A stretch of DNA of 64,000 nt from Cymbidium sinense. Lineage: Eukaryota > Streptophyta > Magnoliopsida > Asparagales > Orchidaceae. The notes under the pieces were generated by a model. It did no database searches. It was given only the letters and a program-made list of their open reading frames with translations, and had not been told where the DNA came from. Positions within the stretch are counted from its first letter, which is position 1. Each line of letters begins with the position of its first letter. Of the stretch, positions 34,559 to 47,954 are shown in pieces. The translations under genes and the position numbers were made by a program. Location: contig CM038215.1 in assembly GCA_021442155.1 (NCBI GenBank), positions 280,414,413 to 280,478,412 on the forward strand, written 5' to 3'.

Positions 34559-35479
34559 TGACCTCACTTTTGGAGTAAGTTCTCAACCTCCTCATCATAG
34601 ATCTAGGACTTTTATAGACACTAAGAGTTCATTAGTCTTATGACACTTCTAGTGATTAGTTGAACACTTAACCTAAGCCTAGAGACTCAGAAGAGTTAGT
34701 CATCAGAGTAGGATATGCCTTAGGGACTTACGGAGACTTTCCTACCCTATTGCCTAAACCCAATCGATGTTATAATTCTTAAAACCAAACCCCAAATTCA
34801 AATTCCAAATCAAACTCCCAAAATTCACAATCAATCCCACAATCAAATCCAAACTCAAGACCCCTCCTAAGCCATATGAACCTACCTCCATGAGCTTAGC
34901 TAAATCTTAACCCAAATCAACCCAAAATCAATTGATTTTCTCATAAATCAATTATATATGCAATTATCTTCACAAATATAAATGAATTCCACATTCCAAT
35001 GATCAAAATTAAATCAAACTAAATTAAATTCTCTTCTAAGACCTACCTTCATGAGCTTAGCAAATTTGCTTTCAAATCACTTCAAATTCAACTGATTTTC
35101 TCATAAGTCATTAATATCATCATTTATATTCACAAATATAAATGAAATATAAACTCAAGTGACCAAAACTAAATCCAAACCAAATCAAAACTAATTTTAA
35201 ATCCTTTAAGCTAATTCCATGGACTTAACCAAAACCCACATAAATCAAGCCAAAATTAATGAATTTTCTCTTGAATCAATCATTTCTTCAATCATCCATC
35301 AAAATATAAATAAAACCTACAATCATCAAGCCAAATTGAAATTAACTCAAGTCAAGCCCAACTTAGCCCTTTTAACTTGAAAATTCCAAATGAACCAAAA
35401 TCCATCATAGCCCAAATTGATTGCGGTTGGATTTATATTTCAATCTCAAGCTCATATATAAATTTAACTAAACCTTAAT

Positions 35480-36300
35480 CAAACCAAAACCATGTCAATT
35501 GACCCATTTAGGTCCACTTGACCCGAAGTGACCGAAAGAACCCAATTGAATCAAGTTCTAATCCAATCCAAATTAGATTGAGCCAAGCCCATCAAAACCT
35601 CATACCATGATCATTGATCTAGATGATCAATTGTCTTAAATGTCAAACCAAGTCAACCGATCATTTGACCAAGTCAATCCTTAACCCATTTGAAACCCAA
35701 ACTAGCCAAAACTCATCCTACACCAAATCAATTGAAACCATTGATTCACACCAACACAAATTAATGATTGAACATGACTTGACCATCAATTGAGCCAAAT
35801 CAAACCCAATTGGTCATTTGACCCAAATTAACCTAAAAGGCCAAAATGGGTCAAATCATGATCCAACCCAAATTGATTGCAACCAATAACTCAAGTTCAT
35901 TCCAAATTGATTATTGAACTTGACCAAAATCATAATTTAACCCAATTTGGCCAATTGAACCCAATTGATCAACTTAGCCCAAATTGACCTAAAGGGTCAA
36001 ATTGACCAAAATCCAAATTAAATCTAAATTGATTCAAACCAAAGTCAACAATCATCTTTAATTAACTAATTAAGCTTGAAATAATGCCCAAAGCTAATTT
36101 GATCAATTAAGTCAAATTAGTCAACTTGACCCATTTGACCTATATGAATCCAAATGAGCCAAAATCAAAGGCCAAATTGATTGAAACCACTTAAATCAAA
36201 ACACTTCAAATCATAATTTGAACTCAAAGCTTTGGTTTGACCCAATTTGATTGGTCAACATAACCCAATCCAATTTGACCTATAAGGGTATTGAGCTAAA
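35480..36300. promoter_or_regulatory. TTGACC/GGTCAA motif cluster in LTR A
   Basis: At least twelve TTGACC words within about 800 bases, with several GGTCAA on the same strand. TTGAC[C/T] is the W-box core bound by plant WRKY factors. Similar clusters occupy the same place in LTRs B and C. Whether the family uses them as W-boxes is inference. Confidence 0.55.
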
Positions 36301-38904
36301 CCCCTTGAAACCAACCCATGACCACTTGGAACTGACCCAAACTTATTTTGGGTCAGCCCCTCAAACCTAATTGGAGCCAAACCCAATGAGATCTCCCTTG
36401 GATATTCCACTCTATATGGGATTTTGCCTAAAATAACAAAGTCCACTTCCCCTTTCCACTTGGTAGCCCTCACATACCCCAAATGGAGTCCACCTAGCCC
36501 ACCTAAAGGAATGCAATCATCCCAAATCTAGCCTTGAGCCACCTCCCAAGCCTTCCTCCACTCAAACCGAGCCATGTGGACTTGATGGGGACAACTTCGG
36601 CACCCTGATGGCGGCTGGCCGACCGAAAAATGGGAGACAATCTTGTCCATCCATAATAGTGGATTGAGCGATATAACCCTCAATTCGCATGAGAAAGGCA
36701 TCCATTCGCATCATCCACCTTCCAAGAGATATTTTGAACTCCTTAGTGAGTTCACAAGCATTCCCAAGGCCTCCCTCATCAGAATTTCCCCTTCCCGAGC
36801 AAAGCTGAAATAGGGAAAGCATCCTCCTATCCAAACTCCACCAATTCCCCACTTCAATCAAATTCCTCTTGCTCACACCATCCCCGCACCTCGTCGAAGC
36901 CAAACAAACCTTCCTTTGAGCTCCAAGCCCACCGAAGGTCAGAGTTTGATCAAAGTTGAAGCTTCAAAGCACGGATCTTGGCCTCCCGAGCAATCCACTT
37001 GGAATTAACTCAATTGCCACTCAACAGGGGTTCGTCTCAACCAGACGAAGCTTCCTCAAGCACTACGGATTAGCTTCGATGAGATAATGCCATTAAAATT
37101 GAGTTTTACTCTTTTTTTGTAGATTTTAAAAGGAAATGTGATTGTTGCATCATCATAGCAATTAGATCCTTATAGATCCTTCGCGAGGTGTGGGTTCCAT
37201 TTGGAGCTAGTCAGAGGTCGGGTGAGCTCAGATCGTGTGGGCAATGGCAGATGAGCTCCGTCTCTCATTGCCCGTAGGGTGATAAATCACGCGATGCCTA
37301 TTCCACATGATCAAAATGGATGGTCATGATTAGATCTGTTAAATCCGATCGATTTTATCCCCTTTACATTGCGAGTTTAATCATGGCCATGATCAGACGG
37401 TGCACGAGAAATCACATCCCGCTACCAGCTGACTCAACATGGGATGTGACAACTTAGATAGCCAATCCCGTAGCCCCAAGTGAAAAGCGTGTTGTGTGAC
37501 GCTGATAGGATTAAGGCTTACTTAAGGCCAATTAATCCATTTTTTAAGGTTGAAATTTCATAAATTCATAACAAATTGTAGTAAAATCCAAAAATACAAA
37601 TAATGGCTCATTTTAAAGATATTTCAGAGATGAATCCATTAAAATTATCCTTAGTTGATTTTGAATAGTAATCAAAGCTTAATTATGATTTAATTAAAAA
37701 TTAATTATCTTAATTACTCCCTAATTAATTAAGTAACTAAACTCAAACTTTTTGAGATTGTTTAAGGGGATGACCTCTACCTCCCCTATTTATCTTGGGA
37801 TTTATTTGTCAATTAATTAGGGAAATCGATTGATTAAGCCCTAATTACCTTCTTAACTTAATTAAGTGTTAATTAAGCATATGAAAAATTAATTAATTAA
37901 TTATATGGCTTATTTATCATTGTTTAATAGTGAGAAGATTTATGGAATGTGATTGGGACGTCTCCTAATTTCTTTCCCTAAGTTCACCTTGCTTTTCAAG
38001 AGAAAATTAATTAAGGATTAATTAGATAATTAGTTACTTAATTAGTTTTATTAAAAAACCATAATCATATCTGACTTTTCTTCTATAATTTATGAATAGA
38101 TCTTTAGGTATTTAATAGCCTAAAGAGATTTAATGAAATTATGATTAACCCATATGTGTGGAAAATCATAAAAGTAATTAAGTAAGTTCCTTAATCTAAT
38201 TAACCAATGTGAGCTAATTACATTAGGCCTCTTTCACTTCATAGGACCATTGTTAATTTACTTTTCAATTCATTTGCATATCATATTAGCTTACAATTAT
38301 TAGGATAACTATTTTAAAGCAACATAGGTAAGGGTTAATTAATTAATTTAATGCCCATCATAATTTAATTAAACCATAAAATCAATTTACTCACTTTCCA
38401 TTAAATCAATTCAATTCACAAACATGGGGATTAGATTAGGATTAGCAAACTCTTTTTCATATTTCTTAAGTCAAATTGAACATGAAATTAAAAATGACAT
38501 TAAAGAGCTTTGGTTTATTTAAATTATTTTATTTGGTGTGTTAGTCCTTAGAAATTAATTGGATTGAATGAATCACATGCTTGTATTTGATTATTCCTTT
38601 CCAACCGTGCTACATATTGCATGTTGTTTAATTCCATGCATCCATCACTTTTCAAAATTAGTTAAATCAAATGATTTTTCTTTATGTTAAGCTTGCATGT
38701 GTTGATCTAATTTAATATATGTGTGGTTATTATCGCTACTAAACTCAAATGTATTTTTCAAAAGTTTATAAATCAATGGTAACATATGTTGTGATGTTAG
38801 CTATAAATATATAGGATATGCATGTGATTATATCTTAAGTGTATGGATTGAAGCTTTGTTTTTCTTAATTCATATGTTGTTTTACATGTATTTGAATGTT
38901 AATA

Positions 38905-39530
38905 AGTATATAGTCTAGACATCCCGAGAATACGAGGCTTTAAGTAGCCCCAAGGAGGTTATTTGATTACCTTACTTCCATGGTTAACAATGACACGTAC
39001 TTATTTGATTTCATTTACATGTATTTTTACAATAGAATTTGGATAGAACTTTAATTCACATGCATAAATGATTCAATCGAAGAAAAATATAATCTTTACA
39101 TGGTTCTTCTTTCTTTATTTATGTATACATCCATGTGTATTTGAGAAAAGCAAGTGTTTAGTCTGGACATCCCTGGAATATGAGGCTTTAGTTAGCTCTA
39201 AGGAGGTCATTTGATTACCTAACTTCCCAGGTTAATAATGACATATACTAGCTTATGTCTCTTGTACATATGTGTGTGTATTTAATCATGGAATTAGAAC
39301 CCCTCTTTCTTTTATCAAAAATCAATGCATTCATAATTGACTAAGTGTTTGGATTAATTAGTCATATGATTTGGAGCTTTCTTTCTAATATTCATGTATA
39401 TAAATTTACATATGATTGAATGTAATGGGTATATAGTTTAAACATCCCGGGAATACGAGGTTTTAAGTAGCCACAATGAGGTTATTTAATTACCTCACTT
39501 TCCTGGTTAATAATAACACATACCTATTTA
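38905..39530. repeat. three-copy tandem repeat inside LTR A
   Basis: Units at about 38915, 39158 and 39437, each with an agtct..acatccc..gaatacgagg-type word, gctttaagtagcc, aggaggttatttgattacc and ggttaataatgacac. LTR B has only one diverged unit at 44692, so the array expanded in A or contracted in B. Confidence 0.7.
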
Positions 39531-40239
39531 ATTTCATCCCTATGTATTTTTGTATAAGAATTTAGGTAGAGCTTTAAGCTAATATGACTAAATAATTCAA
39601 TCACATAAAAGAATATAAGATTCTACATACACATACATTCATCATTTAAGTGTGCTATATGTATAGATATACTTAGGATTAGACCATATGCATCATATTC
39701 ATGATGAAAGAAATGATTTGATATGTTTTATATGTTAGCTCAATTCAATTAATCTTAAGATGCCTTACATGTTAAATGAAATTACTTAAAGTGAACATAA
39801 ACTTAGATTAATTAAATCATTTAATAAGCCATTCATGAAAGAGAACTAAATCAAATTAATATGCTTTAGAGAGTGACTTTAAGGTGGAAATAAAAGAGGG
39901 TAATCTTCCTTCTTCTATTTACAACACTCTTGACCTCATTTTTAGAATAAGCTCTCAACCCCTCTATCTTAGGCATAGGACTTCTCGTAGACACTATGAG
40001 TCTCCTTAGTCATAACACACTTCTAGTGATTAGGTGGACACTCAACCTAGCCCTAGAGACTTAGAAGAGTTGGCCATAGGAATAGGTCATGCCATAGGGG
40101 TGTTAGGAAAATTTGCCTATCCTATAACTTGAACCAACTTCCTCACTTCCTCCCTTCAAGTCAAACTTAAATAAGTTTCAACTTGATTGATTTTCTCCAA
40201 AATATTTCTTAAGTCCTTTGATTCCCTCTCATGGACTTA

Positions 40240-40700
40240 GCTCAGATTAAATACAAATCAATTCAAATTCAAGAAATTTTCTCACAACCCATTTATATTC
40301 TCATTTATTGTCACATATATAAATGAAATATAAATTCAAATCAATTTCAAAATTCAAATCCAAATTAAAAATCTTTCCTAAGTCACTTTGATTCTATCTT
40401 ATGGACTTAGCCTAAATCAAATCTAAATCAATTCAAATTCAAGAATTTCTCATAACAATTTATATTCTCATTTATATTACAAATATAAATGAAATATAAA
40501 TTCAAATACCCAAAAATCAATTGAAAACTCAAATCCAAATTCAACCAAAACTCAAACCTTTGAGTTAAAATATTGAACTTAGCCAAATCATACCCAAATC
40601 AATTCAAATTCAAGAAATTTTCATAACCCATTTATATTCTCATTTATATTCACAAATATAAATGAAATATAAATTAAATACCCAAAAATCAATTAAAAAC
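40240..40700. repeat. ~170-bp tandem repeat in LTR B
   Basis: Units carry ccatttatattctcattt, acaaatataaatgaaatata and a following tgaacttagcc-type word at about 40290, 40458 and 40628. The same array is at 61740-62190 in LTR C and in weaker form at 34.95-35.3 kb in LTR A. Confidence 0.7.
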
Positions 40701-41029
40701 TCAAACTCAAATTCAATCAAAATTCAACCTAAGCCCTTCAAGTCAAATTCTTGAACTTAGCCAAATCAATTTCAAATCAAGTCAAACCCTTGATTTTTCT
40801 TCATGATTCAATCAATCCTTCAATCATGAATCCAAATATAAATACAAACTTCAATCATCAAATCAAAACTCAATTCAAAATCAAACCTAAGTCAAACTTA
40901 TGTTCACCCTTTGAACTTGAAATTGTCAAATGAATCAAAACCCATTTGACTTCAAACCACTTGCAATTGGATTTATATTTCAATCATAAGTCCATATGTG
41001 AGTTCAATCAAACTTGATTCAGGCCTTGA

Positions 41030-41830
41030 TCAAGTCAATTGACTTCTCACTTGACCCAAAGTGACCTAAAGTACCCCATTTAAGCCAAATTCTAATCTAC
41101 CAAATTGGATTGAACTAAACCCACCTAAGCCTCATATTGAGCAACAATCATCATGAGATGACCAATCACTCAAATTGGGTCAAACTAAGTCAAACTTAGG
41201 GTTGACCAAGTCAACACTTAGCCAAAATGAAACCTAAACAAAATCCACCATAGGCCAAATTGATTGAAACCATTGATCAAAACTCATTCATGATCAATGA
41301 TTGAACTTGACCAAGTCATCATTTGAGCCTAACCTAGCCCAATTGGCCATTTGACCCAACTTGACCTAAAAAGTCAAAATGTGTCAAAACTTGATCTAAG
41401 CCAAATCGATTGAAACTAATGGGTTAAGTTCATTCCAAATAACTTGTTGAACTTGACCAAAGCCTCAATTGGCCAACTAGACCCAACCTAGCTTAATTGA
41501 CCTTGAACCCAACTTGACCTAAAAGATCAAATTGAGCCAAAATCAAATTAAACCAAAATTGATTGGAAACAAAGATACCAATCCATTTCAAATGATCAAC
41601 CAAACATAAACCAACCCATGAACTAACCCAATTAAGTCAAATTGGTCAACTTGACCCATTTGACCTAAATGAAATCAAATGAACCAAATCCAAATATAAA
41701 TCAAATTGAACCAAACCAATGATACCAAAACATTTCAAATTGTCATATCAACTTGACCTTGGTTTGACTAATTTGAACAATTGGTCAACTTGACCCATTT
41801 TGACCTAAATGGGTCAACATGAGCCAAATC
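41030..41830. promoter_or_regulatory. TTGACC/GGTCAA motif cluster in LTR B
   Basis: More than a dozen TTGACC words. It includes a 9-bp hairpin at 41792-41800/41807-41815 (GACCCATTT / AAATGGGTC). Confidence 0.55.
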
Positions 41831-44800
41831 ATATCAAACCAACTCCAAATTCATTGAAACTTGGTCCAACCAATTTTCCAATCATACCAAACATATTCAA
41901 TTAAAATATAAGCCAAATGACAATTTTACCCCTAGTCCATAGGGTAACCTAAAATAAAAAAATACTTGGAATTTGGTCGATTCCTTTTTCATGGACACTT
42001 GGCATCCTCTTAGTGGACCAAATGGTCACTAATGAGGATGGTGCACATGACCGATTGGGTTTGGGTCAGCCAAACCCATCCCAAGGTCAAAATCGACCAC
42101 CTCACTTGACATGAGCACATGGGAATCCTTCCTCCGCTCATTTCAAGCATATGGGAGCTTCACTACTCCATTCCACACCCAAAATCGAATGCCATGACAC
42201 TCTAAATGACCTAACAAACCCATTGAATCAGTGAATTGGATCAAAATAGCAAAAGAGCTTGCATTCAGTCACTTAGGGGAGATATACTCCCCTAATTCTG
42301 AATTCAACACTCACACACTCGATTGAGCTTAGAGAACTTAGAGAAAGCATTTGCAAGTCTCCCCAAGCCTCCTAAAGCAATCTCCAATTCTTCATTTTCA
42401 ATTTCTCTTAAACCAAAAATAGGGGAGCTCCCTCAAATATCCATCTCATCCAATACACAAAATCAAGCTAATTCCTCCTTCAAGCAAGGGGACCTGTCGA
42501 ACTCACTCCAAGCTTCATCCAAGTTCTCAAGGCAAGGGAGGGACTTTGATCAAGGCGTGAGCATTTGAAGGGTGACTTGGTCCATAGGAAGATCTACTCA
42601 ATCCCAGGCTTGAAACTTTCAATGAGCTTTGTCTCCACTAGAAAGCTACCTCAATGAGAACGTGATAGCCTCCTGAGGTATGGATCAAACCGAGCCTAGA
42701 ATAGGGAGTGTGTAGTCTTTTATGAAAGAAATTTTCATCTCAAGTAAAACTAGCTGTTGGATGTTTTCTCCCTTGCATGATGATGGTGTGGGTTGAGTTT
42801 GAGCTCAATCCAAGCTAAATCGAGCTGATCATGCAATGGAAGATGGACGGTGGCCATCTTCTATAGGCAAGCTCAAGGATGGATCATGGGCCATTCATCC
42901 ATGCATTTTGGATGGACGACCATGATCAAGCCACGTAGGATCTCTGATCTAATCCCTTAAGAACTGCAGGCTCGATCTCAACCGTCTGATCTTTGATCAG
43001 ATGGATGAGGAGAAAGCGTGTAGCGACACCGCTGACACGGCACTGTGATGTGACAACTTAAGTGATCATTTCCATGCCACTTGGAATGTGCATCATGTCG
43101 CTCCACGGAGCCACGATTAGTCATTTAATTAGGCTATTTAATTGGATAATCATGGAAATTTCAAAATAGCATAACTAAATCTAGAAAAATTATAAAAATA
43201 CAAAGTAAAATGCACTGTAAATATATTTCTTAGAAGAATAATCTAAAATTGTTTCTAATGGATTTTGAATAGTATATTTTTTTCAATTAGGGTTTTAATG
43301 AAAACTTAATAATCCTAATTACTGCCTAATTATTCAACTAATTAATTCCAAACTTCTCATGTGCATTTAGGGGGATGAATTCTACCTCTTCTAATTTTCT
43401 TGGGATTTATTGTAGGGTCAATTAGGGAGATTAATTAATGTATCCTTAATCACTCTCTTTATGTAATTAAGGGTAATTAAGCATATGAATAGTCCCTTTA
43501 TTAAGTTAATTAAGCCTTTCTTAAGTAGAGAATAGGTTTATGGAATGAGTTTGGGAAATTATTTTTGAGCCATTCCCTAAACCCCTTTCCTTTCTTAATC
43601 TAAACTTAATTAAGGGATAATCCTCTAATCACTTGCTTAATTACTTTGATAAATTTTTTAAAACATTCCAGAACTTAACCACTACATCTTGGGTAGGTAC
43701 TTAGGTGTTCAATAACCTAAGTAGCTTAAGAAAATCAAAATCCAATCCACATATATGGGAAGGGTTATAAAAGCACTTAAATTAAACCCTTTAACTTAAT
43801 TTAATTGTGAGTAAATTACATTAGGTGCCTTTCTTTCCTATGATGCATTACTGATTTAAATTCCTTGTGATTTTATATCATAATTTGGCTCATAATTATT
43901 TGATTAAATATGTTAAAGTGGTGTAGGTAAGGGATATTTAATGCACTTAATTCATACCTTAACCTAAATCAAAATATAAAAATCATCTAATGGTTTTAAA
44001 ATTAAATTAAAACAACATCCACATATGGAAAATGGGTTAGGATCATCAACCTCTTCACATTTTTTAAATTCAAATCAAACTCAAACAAAACTAAAAATCT
44101 CTTTAAAATAAATTTGATTTGCTTTAAATAATTATATTTCATAGGATTGTCTTTAGGAATTATTTAGGGTGAATGAATTTACATGCTTTCATCACTTTAT
44201 TTCTTTCCTAGCATGCTAAATGTGTATGTCATATAAAAATCATGCATTCATGCTTTTTTAAAAATCAAATTAAAAATGAAATGTTTTTTTTGTCAAATTG
44301 CATATTTTGGCTAAAGTAAGAATATGAATGGATATTATGACTATTAAATCCAAAATTATTTTCAACACTTATAAATCAAATATCATAACTAAAAGGTATG
44401 GTACTTATAATTATTTATAAGCTTGCATGTGAATATAAAATGTGTTATGTGATTCTCCTCTCTTTCATAACATAGTGTATAGGATTTGTAAAGTGCATAG
44501 TCCATTTGAAAGGGACATAACACTTGCTTAAATCCTTTCCTATACACTCCTATGTCATGACTTAAGAAGAAATTCCATCACACATATAAGCTAAACAATT
44601 AAACCAAACTCAAACAAACATAAACTTTTGCATCTTTCTTTTTCCATTCATTTCTTTTGTACATACATGTGTATTTAAGGAAAGTAGTATATTAGTCTGA
44701 CAATCCAGGTTCTTGGCTTTAAGTAGCCCTAAGTAGGTCTTGTACCTTACACCCCTAGTGCTAGCAATGGCTCCGTACTCACTTATGCCTTTGATACATG

Positions 44801-45200
44801 TATGTGTGCATATGAAAAATGGATAAAAGAAACCCCTCTTTTTTTACTTAACAAAATCATGCATTATAAAAAATATTCAAATTTCTTAAATAAATTCTAG
44901 CATTCATCATTAAAGTGTGCTAAATTTCCATTTGTATATATAGATATGCTTAGGATTCATCTATATGTATGTTACACATGTTGGGAAAGAAATGAAGTGA
45001 TGTGTGTTTTGTATTTCACTTTTCTTAATCTTAAAATATCTTTCTTTTTGAATAAGTTTGTTTAGGAAAAATCTAAACTTATGATTAATTAAAACACATA
45101 ACAAAACATTCACTAAACAATAATCAAATATGAATCTATCTTAGAAATTACTTAAGGTAGGGAAGAAAGAGAAGTTCTCTTCTCTTTTCCTCTCTTTACA

Positions 45201-47310
45201 ACTTAATAATTAATTGTAGGATTCATTTAAACCAAATCAAAATACAAAGTAAAATCAACCAAAGCAACTAAATCACTTGCATGAAATAAACCCTCTAAGT
45301 TGAACATTTTCATATTTAGAAAACTTTAACCTTAAAGATTAGCTAAGCATACCACACAAACCTTAAATAGCATACACATTAGGCTAAGTCACCACTTCTA
45401 GCTTTAGGTTAGGGCAGTGCATGGTTTGATGTTTTACTTTTATTTTGTGATGTATTATTTTTAGTCTGGATATTAGGGTGTATGTGCGTTGACGGAATGG
45501 TAGGGTGATCTTAGTCTAACCATTATCTTCTGTAGAGGATTGTGGTTAAGGGGCACTATGATAAAAATATAACTGTTTTCACTGTGTAGGTGCTTATACC
45601 CCTAATCATAATCCAAAATAGGACAAGTGAACTTGGTTACCCATGTGTGGGGTGCTAATATACATGCTTAAAATTGTATGGTTTGTTTGGCTAATTTTTG
45701 TTTTGTTTTGTAGGTTTTAGTTAGATTTCCTTTTTCCCATTTTCATGTAATTTTGCATTTAGGATTTTGGAATGATTGTTATGGGGGATTAGGATGAACA
45801 TTGGTTATAAGGCCATGTCTTATGTACCATGTGAAGCCTTTGGAGCAGTCACATTCCAACCATTCAAAAGAGAAGAAAAAAGAGGAAAGAAGAAGAAAGA
45901 AGAAGAAAAGAAGAATGAAGACCCCATAACATGAATTCTTTGATTGTATTTAATTCATTTGTAATCCGGGTTGTATAAGGGTAGAGCTACCCAATTTGTT
46001 TTGGTTTTGTGGTGACCACAAATGACCTTTTATTCTTTTTTAGCTTTATAAATGATTGATGTTTGTTTAGCTTGTGCATTAAGATGACATCTTTTCCTAA
46101 TTTATTCTTTACTTTGATGTATAACCTAGATGACGATTATGCAATCAAGAAAATAAATTTTCTATCCAACATAAATAATTCAAACTAATAATTAAATAAC
46201 TCATAACCTCATCTAAAGCTTGGGCTATAAATCAAAAGAAAAGAATTAACAACCCCTTAGCTGGATTTTGTACGTTCTTTTCTCACATCATGCATAAAAA
46301 GCATATTGTTTCACTCTTGATTGGAGGGCTTCCACTTTTGTTAGAGAATTTGACTTGACCTGTGAGAGCTATGGTGGAAACACACCTCCTTATCTTGCTA
46401 ATTTTGGCCCATAATCTAATTTCTCATGCATTAGGCATATGAATCCTAAAGCTTGTGTCAAATTGATTGTCCAAAATAAAAGTCATTAAAAGCATGCCTA
46501 CATGATCTAATATCTTAGGAGTGTGTTTAAGGACTTAGTCTTTCTAAATAACAAGTCTTACTATCTTGCATAATATATGACTTGCTACATGTGTTTAAAA
46601 TCATAGGGAGAAGTTGGAGGCCAGCGTTGTAAGTCCAAGTCGGGTGGTTTATCCTCTCTTGTGGAGGTAAACCAAATACTCATTTTGCCTTAGATTTAGG
46701 TTGTGCTCGCCAAAGCTCCCTAGATTTAGGTTCAAGATTGCTACTTTTCATGGCCTAGCATAAATCCTCACCTCTTATTTCCATAACCTTGTACTATGGA
46801 ATTGTAAGCCACATTTCTAATAAAATTCAACTCAAACAAATTAATTTAATTTCAAAAATGTAAAGCCCAACTATAGGGTAGTTTGAGATGCTTATTAGGC
46901 TTCCTAGTATCTTAAACATCCCCTACTTATATTCATTTAGCTTTGATAAAAGCTCTCTCCTCTTGATCGATCTCACTTATCTTTCTAAAAATAAACCAAT
47001 CGATTGATAGTCCTACTTTTTTGAAATATTTGGAGGCAATGATCATTTACCTTAATCGAGAGTATTCCTAAGGATGTAATTAACTATTGGGGCTTGCCCC
47101 TATGGGAACAATTGATTTAAAATAAACCTACTTTACTTTTCATGTAAAATAGGAGAAGAATCTTAATACATTAGATCCATAGTCCTTAGAGTCCTTATTG
47201 AGTGATTAGGTCCATTGTGTGGTGCTTACTTCTATCTTTGAGATAGTACACTTCTTTTAATAATTACGATCACCCTAATAAGAACATATGCGGATCTGTA
47301 TGGTGTCCCA
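45201..47310 (+). other. 5' leader of the giant element, first part (non-coding)
   Basis: From the end of LTR B to the end of the segment shared with 2.4-4.2 kb. No gene. It has a GAAGA-rich purine run at 45870-45915, a small GGGTAG/CTACCC hairpin near 45979, and GGGGC/GCCCC arms around 47084-47096 matching GAGGC/GCCTC at 3956-3967. No standard primer-binding word was recognised next to the LTR. Confidence 0.6.
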
Positions 47311-47940
47311 AAAAGACATAATTTTTCATATTTCTATTTTCATTTATCCTTCTTTTTTGAAAAGGAAAGGGAATAGATGGAGGTGGAGAATATATAAAAA
47401 TTTTCACCACAGATTTTTCTGGCAAATCTGCTGAGGATGGTTCCTCTCTCCATCTTTGGTAAATAATTGCTGTCTCCAAGTATCGATAGTGGGTTTGTGC
47501 TTTTATATGAATCCAAGTTAAGCTAGCTAACATCTTTAGGTTTTAGGACCTCACCTTGTGTTGGTCTTAAAACCCGCATTGGGTTCCCCAATGGGTAAAA
47601 ATAAAAATTTAATAAAAAGAAACTTATTAAAGACTTTCTCCTTACCATTTTTATGGTAAAAAAAGTTCATTCTAAAAAATAAAGACAAAATAAATCCTTC
47701 ATAAAAGTCTTGCTTTTCAAAAGCACTTTTCAAAATGCTTAATAAACTATTTGCACTACATCTAACAATTTTCATAATTGTTACATGTAGAAACATTTCA
47801 AAAATAAAACCAACAATAATAACTTCCAAAAGCACAAATGAACTTCTTCACTCAAATAATTTTGAAGAATACTTCATTTTCAAAAAAAAAAAAAACAATC
47901 AAAATAACAATCCTAAACTTTCAAAAAAAGCACAAAATTG
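47311..47940. other. leader, unassigned
   Basis: Minus-strand open frames of 87 and 94 codons and one plus-strand frame of 68 codons are present but have no recognisable domain. AT-rich. Confidence 0.35.
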
Positions 47941-47954
47941 AAGATGGGTCTATC

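Larger units (their letters stand above)
34559..39923 (+). repeat. LTR A, solo 5.4 kb LTR of the Ogre-like family
   Basis: Starts TGACCTCACTTTTGGAGTAAG like LTR B (39931) and LTR C (61460). It runs parallel to LTR B through a 150-180-bp repeat zone, the TTGACC-rich zone, a GC-richer zone near 36.5-37.5 kb, an AT-rich zone and a ctatttacaac end. It has no internal region: LTR B starts 7 bp after it. The 5 bases before it (actat) nearly match actct at 39926-39930, a possible target duplication if the LTR ends at 39925. It is visibly more diverged from B and C than they are from each other. Confidence 0.75.
39931..45200 (+). repeat. LTR B, 5' LTR, 5.27 kb
   Basis: Starts TGACCTCATTTTTAG and ends ctctttaca (45200). 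The first 2.5 kb is matched by LTR C. It includes three ~170-bp repeats near 40250-40700, each with a hairpin based on atttatatt/aatataaat. It also has a TTGACC cluster at 41030-41830 and one unit of the repeat that is triplicated in LTR A. Confidence 0.8.

Noticed and set aside
36562..36903. 113-codon minus-strand open frame in LTR A
   Set aside because: Lies in a GC-richer part of the LTR, has no domain, and LTRs B and C do not keep it open.
42323..42568. 81-codon plus-strand open frame in LTR B
   Set aside because: Ser/Pro-rich without motif, inside an LTR, and not supported by the matching part of LTR A.
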